From Planctomycetaceae bacterium (GTDB taxonomy: Bacteria > Planctomycetota > Planctomycetia > Pirellulales > Pirellulaceae): 5,377 nucleotides of DNA. The DNA is taken from positions 1 through 5,377 of the forward strand of contig DNWZ01000495.1 in NCBI GenBank assembly GCA_003506095.1. The letters are read 5' to 3'. The notes under the pieces were generated by a model, which searched no databases, was not told the origin of the DNA, and saw only the letters and a program-made list of their open reading frames with translations. Every line of letters starts with the position of its first letter. The first letter of the stretch is position 1. Both the position numbers and the translations under genes were made by a program. This document shows, piece by piece, positions 1-4,679 of the stretch.

Positions 1-447
1 GCCGGTTTTCAGAATGTCCAGATTTTGTCTTATGCCGCGAAGTATGCAAGCGCCTTCTATGGTCCGTTTCGCGATGCGGTCGGTTCGGCATCGAATCTTG
101 GCAGCGGGGATAAAAAGACTTATCAACAAGATCCGGCGTCCAGCGACGAAGCATTGCATGAGGTTGCGATCGACTTGCGTGAAGGTGCCGATGTTGTCAT
201 GGTGAAACCTGGTATGCCATATCTGGATATCGTGCGAAGGATCAAGGATGCTTTCGCGGTGCCCGTGTTCGCCTATCAAGTCAGCGGCGAGTACGCGATG
301 TTATGTGCTGCTGCCGAGCGTGGTTGGCTGAATCACGACGCAGTAATGATGGAAAGCTTGTTGGCATTCAAACGCGCCGGCGCCGATGCCGTTCTGACCT
401 ACTTCGCTCCGCAAGCGGCCCAGTGGTTGGCCAACGCAAACAAGTGA
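1..447 (+). CDS. hemB: Porphobilinogen synthase (delta-aminolevulinic acid dehydratase), C-terminal part
   Basis: This is the 3' part of hemB; the 5' end lies outside the window. The enzyme condenses two 5-aminolevulinate molecules into porphobilinogen, a cytoplasmic step of tetrapyrrole (heme) synthesis. The visible 148 residues carry the family signatures: SYAAKYAS with the first active-site lysine (visible residue 14), YGPFRDA with the substrate-binding arginine, KKTYQQDPA, then VMVKPGMPYLDIV with the Schiff-base lysine (visible residue 69), AYQVSGEYAM, and TYFAPQAAQWL near the end. Full-length HemB has roughly 320-340 residues, so a little under half is seen. The zinc-cysteine or magnesium region that separates HemB classes lies upstream and cannot be judged. 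The reading frame is open from base 1, so a TTG at 25 is an internal codon and not the start. The stop codon overlaps the next gene by one base. The identification is secure from the motifs. Confidence 0.97.
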   Translation, partial: AGFQNVQILSYAAKYASAFYGPFRDAVGSASNLGSGDKKTYQQDPASSDEALHEVAIDLREGADVVMVKPGMPYLDIVRRIKDAFAVPVFAYQVSGEYAMLCAAAERGWLNHDAVMMESLLAFKRAGADAVLTYFAPQAAQWLANANK

Positions 448-1130
448 TGCGTTTTGCCGCGCTGGCTGCTCGTGCCAAAAGACGATTCCCTTGGCACTGG
501 CAACCGGTCACCGTCGCTGGGCGATCGATCGAAATCGCGACCCCGACCGACCCGAATGAATTGCTGATTCAAGCCTGCCAGCGGCAAGAGTCGTCGACCA
601 CTGGCGAGGATGAAACGACACTTGCAGACCCATTTTGGGCACAGGTTTGGCGTTCGACGGCTGGGCTGGATGCATTCTTGGCGAATCGCGACTTGCGAGG
701 CGTCGATGTTCTTGAACTCGGGTGCGGAACCGGTGTCGCAGGCATCGCGGCCGCGTTGCGAGGAGCAAGGGTCACCTTCACCGACGGTGCAACGGACCCG
801 CTGTTGCTGCTGAGCTTGACACTGCAGCGAAATCGGATCGCGCGATGCGGCGTCCGACGTTTGATCTTTGGCAACGATGTTTTGCCAGGAAAGCGTTTCC
901 CTTTGATTATCGCCAGCGACATTACTTACTTGCAGAAATGTTGGCCAGGATTGCTGCAGACCTTGCACAGCCACCTCGGCGTCGGCGGCGAAGTTTTGCT
1001 CGGTGATCCGTATCGATCGACGTCGACGGAGTTCATCGTTTGGGCGTCGCAGCGGCGCTGGACAGTGCAAGAGCATCGGACTGAGTTGTCCGACACACCG
1101 ATCCGGGTGATTCGGATGACCACAGCGTAG
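447..1130 (+). CDS. Class I SAM-dependent methyltransferase, METTL/Methyltransf_16 type
   Basis: A 227-residue protein of the Rossmann-fold methyltransferases. The AdoMet-binding motif I, VLELGCGTGVAGI, is at residues 88-100. It is preceded by DPFWAQVWRSTAGL (61-74), the 'PxWaxxWpsa' segment typical of METTL / nicotinamide-N-methyltransferase-like proteins. A DITY sequence (158-161) matches the D/E-x-x-Y motif that follows strand 4 in this group, and GGEVLLGDPYR (180-190) resembles the corresponding strand in ETF-beta lysine methyltransferase (METTL20-like) proteins. The substrate is therefore probably a protein side chain or a small molecule, but the sequence does not decide which. The frame is open further upstream (from 303), but those residues run out of frame through hemB. 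The ATG at 447 overlaps the hemB stop (TGATG) and gives a normal family length, so it is the best start. No Shine-Dalgarno is seen, and translation is probably coupled to hemB. A link to heme synthesis is not shown. Confidence 0.85.
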   Translation: MRFAALAARAKRRFPWHWQPVTVAGRSIEIATPTDPNELLIQACQRQESSTTGEDETTLADPFWAQVWRSTAGLDAFLANRDLRGVDVLELGCGTGVAGIAAALRGARVTFTDGATDPLLLLSLTLQRNRIARCGVRRLIFGNDVLPGKRFPLIIASDITYLQKCWPGLLQTLHSHLGVGGEVLLGDPYRSTSTEFIVWASQRRWTVQEHRTELSDTPIRVIRMTTA

Positions 1131-1235
1131 TCATCGCATTGTGCTGGCGATCGGTTAAAATAAAGGCGGCTTCGCACTTGCGAGCTTCCCTCCTAACCCG
1201 TCCCGCCCTCTTTCGCCGTTCATCGGCCGAGAAAT
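1131..1235 (+). promoter_or_regulatory. Intergenic leader of the peroxiredoxin gene with a pyrimidine-rich tract
   Basis: This 105-bp spacer separates the methyltransferase and peroxiredoxin genes. It holds an AT-rich stretch (TAAAAT at 1156-1161) that could serve as a -10 box, although no good -35 hexamer lies 16-18 bp upstream. A small stem (1169-1185, GC/TCGC pairing with GCGA/GC around an ACTT loop, one bulged T) follows. Then comes a tract of almost only C and T (1186 to about 1221). No Shine-Dalgarno precedes the ATG beyond a weak GAG. The small stem could be a weak terminator of the upstream pair or part of the 5' leader. None of these assignments is firm. Confidence 0.3.
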
Positions 1236-1829
1236 ATGATGATTCACACAATCACTCGTTCTGTTTTCATGGTTGCCTTTTCAGCCGCTGCGTTGTTTTC
1301 CGCCGGGGCGAAAGCTGAGTCGGTGACGGTTGCCGTTGGCGACAAGGCACCGACATTTGAAGTTTACGACGATCAAGGGAAGCCATGGAAGTCGTCGGAG
1401 CATTTCGGCAAAAAGATAGTCGTCGTCTATTTTTATCCGGCCGACATGACAGGCGGTTGCACGGCGCAAGCGTGCGCGTTCCGAGATGATCTTGGAAAGT
1501 TAGCCGGCAAGGATGTAGTCGTGGTCGGCGTCAGCGGCGATACGGTTGAGAGCCACCAACTGTTTAAAAAAGCTCATAACTTAAACTTCCCACTTTTGGC
1601 CGATGTTGAAGGAAAGGTCGCCGATGCGTTCGGAGTCCCCAAGACGGTCGGCGAAAAAACGGTAAAGGCAACGATCGAGGGGGTGGATTACGATCTTGTT
1701 CGCAACGTCACGACGAAGCGATGGACATTCATTGTCGATCGCGATGGCAAGATTGCTTATAAGGACGACAACGTCAACGCGCGACAAGACGCCGAAAAAG
1801 TGATGGCGGCAATCGAAGCGTTGAAGTGA
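1236..1829 (+). CDS. Exported peroxiredoxin of the BCP/PrxQ type
   Basis: A 197-residue thiol peroxidase that should reduce hydrogen peroxide and organic hydroperoxides. Residues 1-27 form a signal peptide: a basic N-region, a hydrophobic core (VFMVAFSAAALFSAG), and an AKA-ES cleavage site. The mature enzyme is thus predicted to act outside the cytoplasm. The peroxiredoxin active site P-x-x-x-T-x-x-C is at 68-75 (PADMTGGC), with peroxidatic Cys75. A second cysteine, Cys80, lies five residues on, the spacing of the resolving cysteine in PrxQ/BCP enzymes, and is followed by the conserved AFRD (Arg83). A second conserved arginine precedes the WTFIVDRDGKI strand (Arg162). The stretch between AFGVPK and that strand (about 132-161) is longer than in cytoplasmic BCP and may be an extra loop. 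The start is one of two consecutive ATGs (1236 and 1239), and either gives the same signal peptide. The electron donor is unknown. The neighbouring thioredoxin-fold protein is on the other strand and is only a possible partner. Confidence 0.93.
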   Translation: MMIHTITRSVFMVAFSAAALFSAGAKAESVTVAVGDKAPTFEVYDDQGKPWKSSEHFGKKIVVVYFYPADMTGGCTAQACAFRDDLGKLAGKDVVVVGVSGDTVESHQLFKKAHNLNFPLLADVEGKVADAFGVPKTVGEKTVKATIEGVDYDLVRNVTTKRWTFIVDRDGKIAYKDDNVNARQDAEKVMAAIEALK

Positions 1830-1834
1830 TTCTG

Positions 1835-1866
1835 GCTGGCACGATCACCCCGCGGCGATCGTCAGC
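1835..1866. terminator. Hairpin between convergent genes, possible terminator
   Basis: GCTG and ACGATC (1835-1838 and 1841-1846, with a two-base bulge) pair with GATCGT and CAGC (1857-1866) around a GC-rich 10-base loop. It sits six bases after the peroxiredoxin stop and downstream of the convergent chemoreceptor gene, where a shared terminator is expected. There is no immediate T tract: on the + strand a TTTT comes about ten bases later (1876-1879), and on the - strand there is none. The position supports a terminator, but the missing T run makes the call weak. Confidence 0.35.
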
Positions 1867-1888
1867 ACTTCGTCGTTTTGCTCTGCCA

Positions 1889-3607
1889 TTAACTGACGCT
1901 GATATGAGACGCCCAGCTTGTCTGGGTCGGTTGGGCAGTGGGGTGGTCGGGGCGCGTTACTGTTTTAGTGTTGCTCGATCCGATATCGAAGTGAGCAGCA
2001 CACTCGGCCAACTGTTGCGACATGTCATCCAGTAAACGTTGTTCATCGTTGAGCCGCGATCCTGTTTCTTCGTTGACGCGATTGACCCGTTCCAAACGAT
2101 CGAGCGACTCATTCAATTGACCGGCATAGCTGTTTTGGCTGTTCGTTGTTGAAAGGATGTTGTCCATTTGTGATCGGACGGACATCACCGAATCACATAT
2201 CAATTTGAATTGGTTTGTCGTGCGATGGCTCGCCTCGACTCCACTAGCGATTGTCAAACGCGAATCTTCGATCAACTGGACGATTTCCTCAGCGCTCTCG
2301 CTGCTCATCTTTGCCAGGTTTTTCACTTCATTGGCAACGATCGTAAACCCTCGTTTGGCATCGCCGGCACGAGCCGCTTCGATCGTCGCGTTGAGCGCCA
2401 GCAAATTTGTTTGATCTGCCAGCGATTGGATAGCAGAGATCGCTTGTGTAATCCGCGTCGAGCTTTCTTGGATCGCATGCATCGCGTTTTCAGACTGCGA
2501 AAGCGCCTCACGCCCGCGTTCTGCCACGTTCATCGCTTGGTTAGATGCATCGCGAACACTCACACTGTTGGTCTGGATTTCCTCGATCGATTTTCGCAGC
2601 GACGAAAGGCTCGACTGAATGGTTCCGAAAGTTTGCGACTGCTCGCGCATCCCACCGGCCAGACCGCTGGTCGCGTCTCGCAAATGCGATGACGCCCCGG
2701 CGACGTTCGAAACGGATGTCAAAACGGTGTTGATAACGCTCTTCCACGCGTCCAATGTTCTTGCCAAATCGCCGCACAACGGACCGACGACAGGGTCGTC
2801 GATTTTGGGCACGCAGCTGGTCAGATCGCCATGGGCGGCACGATCAAGGATCGGACGAATCTGAGATATCGATTCTTGTAACTGGCGGTGCGATCGATCG
2901 ACGGCGATTTGTTGTCGGGCCACCAAGCGGGCATCGGACCTGGCATGCGCGATCCCCAAAAACAGCACGGAATCTTCAATCAAGACCCAAACCGCATGTT
3001 CCAAGGCTAAGAAAATCGCCGGATCTGCGAGTCCGAAAACAGATCTCGGGAACCACATCGCGCGGGCCAGATGGTCGACCGCGATCGTTAAAGTCGCCAC
3101 GATCAATACTTTCGGATCGCGATACAACGACAGGAACGCAAGCGATACAAACACATGAAAATGCATTTCCGAACGGCCACCGGCAATGTGAATCAACAGC
3201 GCCGAAAAACCTAGCTGTGCGATCGCAATCACAAAACGCGTAATTTTTTCATTCGGATAAAACCATCCCAAGACGGCCGGAAACAGGCCCATGGCACTGC
3301 CCAGCAGAACGCTTGCCCAAACGTGAGTGTGCACATTGCTGGTCCATCCTTCCCATGCCTTGGGGGTCAATGTGAAGGCAAACAAGATCGCAAAAGCCGC
3401 TTGAACAAGCATGAGCACGGCAAACATGCGGTTCAGCCGCACCGTCGTTACTTCGATTCGCTCATCAACCAGTCTTTGTTCGGCTGATACGTCGTTCGCA
3501 TCGGCTAATTGTGCGGTGCAATTTTCGATGACACTCTGGGTGCCCGATCCGACATCGGAGTGATGGTGGATCGTCGATGCTTGACGAGAGGTTATCGAAG
3601 TATTCAT
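1889..3607 (-). CDS. Methyl-accepting chemotaxis protein with a six-helix, histidine-rich membrane sensor
   Basis: A 572-residue chemoreceptor that should control a CheA/CheW kinase complex. After a polar N-terminus (about 60 residues) come about six hydrophobic segments between residues 61 and 220. They carry conserved-looking residues: HTHVW (93-97), His140, GGRSEMHFHVF (143-153, His149 and His151), LYRDPKVL, VDH (177-179) and LEHAVW. I recognise this block as a membrane-sensor module also seen in bacterial histidine kinases. There is no periplasmic dCache/4HB domain. A HAMP-like segment (about 247-290, with AAHGDLT and VVGPLCGDL) leads to the cytoplasmic coiled-coil domain, whose hairpin tip DQTNLLALNATIEAARAG (398-415) and RGFTIVANEVKNLA (419-432) are diagnostic. 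The usual C-terminal NWETF-type receptor tail is absent; the protein ends in a Thr/Pro/Ser-rich stretch. The ATG at 3607 is preferred over an upstream in-frame TTG at 3652. No Shine-Dalgarno is visible. The signal is unknown; the histidines suggest metal, heme or redox sensing. Confidence 0.93.
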   Translation of the reverse strand: MNTSITSRQASTIHHHSDVGSGTQSVIENCTAQLADANDVSAEQRLVDERIEVTTVRLNRMFAVLMLVQAAFAILFAFTLTPKAWEGWTSNVHTHVWASVLLGSAMGLFPAVLGWFYPNEKITRFVIAIAQLGFSALLIHIAGGRSEMHFHVFVSLAFLSLYRDPKVLIVATLTIAVDHLARAMWFPRSVFGLADPAIFLALEHAVWVLIEDSVLFLGIAHARSDARLVARQQIAVDRSHRQLQESISQIRPILDRAAHGDLTSCVPKIDDPVVGPLCGDLARTLDAWKSVINTVLTSVSNVAGASSHLRDATSGLAGGMREQSQTFGTIQSSLSSLRKSIEEIQTNSVSVRDASNQAMNVAERGREALSQSENAMHAIQESSTRITQAISAIQSLADQTNLLALNATIEAARAGDAKRGFTIVANEVKNLAKMSSESAEEIVQLIEDSRLTIASGVEASHRTTNQFKLICDSVMSVRSQMDNILSTTNSQNSYAGQLNESLDRLERVNRVNEETGSRLNDEQRLLDDMSQQLAECAAHFDIGSSNTKTVTRPDHPTAQPTQTSWASHISVS

Positions 3608-3685
3608 ATAATCAACTGCTTTTATCGATTGGTTTTTTGATGCAAATCCCAAAGCATTGCGTTTGATTTAGGATCCGTGTTTTTT

Positions 3686-3712
3686 AAAATATGCAAACTG
3701 AGAACTTATCAA
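3686..3712 (-). promoter_or_regulatory. Candidate promoter of the chemoreceptor gene
   Basis: Read on the minus strand, TTGATA (3712-3707) is followed after 15 bp by TATTTT (3691-3686) in an A/T-rich stretch, about 80 bp before the chemoreceptor ATG. The spacing is short and the -10 matches only four of six consensus bases, so this is a weak prediction. It fits the fact that the 176-bp gap to the upstream gene is too long to assume a tight operon. Confidence 0.3.
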
Positions 3713-3783
3713 GAGAACGCTCGTGAATTGACGTTCGCCGCGATTTGTCCGGCGATTAACCGGCGTGAACATCCGGTGGTTTC

Positions 3784-4425
3784 TTACTGCGTCGTAAGCG
3801 GGCATCCGAATACCGGAAATGATTCATAAGGTTTGAATGGGTCGTTGATGCGATCGACGACCAATTGCAAACCTGCGTTATCACCAAGGTGTCCCCGACT
3901 GGCGGTAACACCACCGCGAAACATCAAATTGCCGTTTGTTGAATAAAGAAAGCAGTCACCTGATGTCGAAGCGCCGAATCGATTCGTGATTGAATCTTCA
4001 ATATCGTCAATTCTTGTAACCAGCGGATGCGTGGCGAGCGTTTCGAGTTGCTGGCGGCATCCCGCCAAATCAGATTTCGGCTCGCGATCAACCGGCGGCG
4101 TCATCGAAACGATCGATACCACGACGGATGCTCGATCGATAATCGACGCCAAATGGGCCAGTGTGGCGCGTGCGCAGGGACATTCCGGGTGAATGAAAAC
4201 CACCATCGTCGGAACCTGAGTGTCCAACACAAGCGGTGTGCCCTTTGGCCATGGATCGGTTGCACTGCCCGTTTCGCCAGGTGTCGAGGCATGCGTCCAG
4301 ATCGCTGTGAAACCCGCGAAAACGCCAATCATCCACACCGCAGCAACCCACGGCAGGATAGCCTGTCGACGTTTGCTCCCCTTTTCGGAAAGGCAGTCAA
4401 TACCGTTGCGCAAGATCACCATCAT
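3784..4425 (-). CDS. Membrane-anchored thioredoxin-fold protein with a CPC motif (RedB-like)
   Basis: A 213-residue protein with one N-terminal membrane segment (residues 24-43, LPWVAAVWMIGVFAGFTAIW) and, by the usual topology, a periplasmic thioredoxin-like domain. The strand TMVVFIHPECPCARATL (73-89) holds a Cys-Pro-Cys (82-84) where thioredoxins have CxxC. Further blocks are FGASTSGDCFLYSTNGNLMF (150-169), GGVTASRGHLGDNAG (171-185) and a C-terminal VFGCPL (205-210) with another cysteine. I recognise this set as the family sometimes annotated as 'RedB'; its biochemical role is not established. A disulfide or metal-handling role is inferred from the cysteines. The start at 4425 is chosen because GGAG lies five bases upstream. 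An ATG at 4482 would add 19 residues but has no ribosome site and lies almost on top of the likely promoter. The chemoreceptor gene follows on the same strand after 176 bp. Confidence 0.8.
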   Translation of the reverse strand: MMVILRNGIDCLSEKGSKRRQAILPWVAAVWMIGVFAGFTAIWTHASTPGETGSATDPWPKGTPLVLDTQVPTMVVFIHPECPCARATLAHLASIIDRASVVVSIVSMTPPVDREPKSDLAGCRQQLETLATHPLVTRIDDIEDSITNRFGASTSGDCFLYSTNGNLMFRGGVTASRGHLGDNAGLQLVVDRINDPFKPYESFPVFGCPLTTQ

Positions 4426-4430
4426 GTAGT

Positions 4431-4434
4431 CTCC
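4431..4434 (-). promoter_or_regulatory. Ribosome binding site deciding the RedB-like start
   Basis: On the minus strand GGAG is followed by ACTAC and then two consecutive ATG codons (4425 and 4422). The five-base spacing is ideal. It is the only clear Shine-Dalgarno sequence in front of a gene in this window, and it argues for the shorter form of the protein. Confidence 0.6.
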
Positions 4435-4490
4435 AAAACTCAACCCGATCAGCGACTCAACACGACGGATGTTTGCCTCCATCCGCAGGT

Positions 4491-4514
4491 TATTTAGCTT
4501 TGGATTGCTTGCAC
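4491..4514 (-). promoter_or_regulatory. Candidate promoter of the RedB-like gene
   Basis: On the minus strand, TTGCAC (4514-4509) matches the -35 consensus at four or five bases. An A/T hexamer TAAATA (4496-4491) could be the -10. The gap of 19-20 bp is long for a standard sigma-70 promoter, but long spacers are known for promoters switched by MerR-type activators. The TTGCAC is also one arm of a dyad. A transcript from here would start near 4484, leaving about 55 bases before the ATG at 4425. Confidence 0.3.
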
Positions 4515-4522
4515 CTGTGCAA
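4509..4522. repeat. Inverted repeat TTGCAC-CT-GTGCAA, operator-like
   Basis: A perfect 6+6 bp dyad with a two-base centre lies about 85-100 bp upstream of the RedB-like start and overlaps the possible -35 box. It shares the half-site TTGCAYC with the palindrome next to it. The size and position fit a binding site for a dimeric transcription factor, but no regulator gene is visible in the window. Confidence 0.5.
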
Positions 4523-4526
4523 AATC

Positions 4527-4542
4527 TGCATCCTAGGATGCA
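4527..4542. repeat. Perfect 16-bp palindrome TGCATCCTAGGATGCA, operator-like
   Basis: Every base of this 16-mer pairs with its partner, and after one mismatch on each side the symmetry goes on for three more bases (AAT/ATT). Its centre lies 19 bp from the centre of the neighbouring dyad, close to two helical turns, so two dimers could bind on the same face. There is no T tract and no gene ends here, so a terminator is unlikely. Confidence 0.6.
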
Positions 4543-4679
4543 AATTCCAGGTCGGCCAAAACGTCAAAGAGTGGCCAATCGGCAAAACCTGCCCTTGGTG
4601 GTGTACGTTTTTTTGCGTTTAAGGCGCAGAGAGGGTGTTCGGTTTCAGAGGCGGTTTGGGTGTTGGTCTTTCTGGCAGT
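4543..4679. other. Non-coding stretch between the glycosidase and the RedB-like gene
   Basis: This stretch follows the glycosidase stop on the minus strand. It contains a run of seven T on the + strand (4608-4614) and two loosely similar elements (TCGGCCAAAAC and TCGGCAAAACC). On the minus strand no hairpin followed by a T run is seen, so the terminator of the glycosidase gene is not identified. No reading frame here looks like a protein. Confidence 0.4.

Noticed and set aside
303..446. Upstream extension of the methyltransferase frame to 303
   Set aside because: It overlaps hemB out of frame and has no family similarity. The ATG at 447 gives a normal N-terminus and a TGATG overlap.
399..1076. 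Long open frame on the minus strand opposite the methyltransferase
   Set aside because: It is Ser/Arg/Gln-rich with no motif, and the + strand carries a clear methyltransferase in the same place.
2210..3243. Several + strand frames opposite the chemoreceptor gene
   Set aside because: They are Arg/Ser-rich shadow translations, and the minus-strand protein has diagnostic MCP motifs throughout.
3608..3652. TTG start at 3652 adding 15 residues to the chemoreceptor
   Set aside because: It is a rare start codon without a ribosome site. The ATG at 3607 precedes a normal N-terminus, and the region holds a regulatory-looking element.
3736..3776. CCGG-rich stretch after the RedB-like stop as a terminator
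   Set aside because: The best stem is only CGCCG/CGGCG with a nine-base loop, and no T run follows on the minus strand. The repeated CCGG is self-complementary and short.
4027..4497. + strand frame opposite the RedB-like gene
   Set aside because: It is a low-complexity Arg/His/Cys-rich shadow. The minus strand shows the HPECPC and GGVTASRGHLGDN motifs and a membrane segment.
4608..4614. Run of seven T as part of a terminator
   Set aside because: It would serve the + strand, where no gene ends, and no stable stem stands directly before it.
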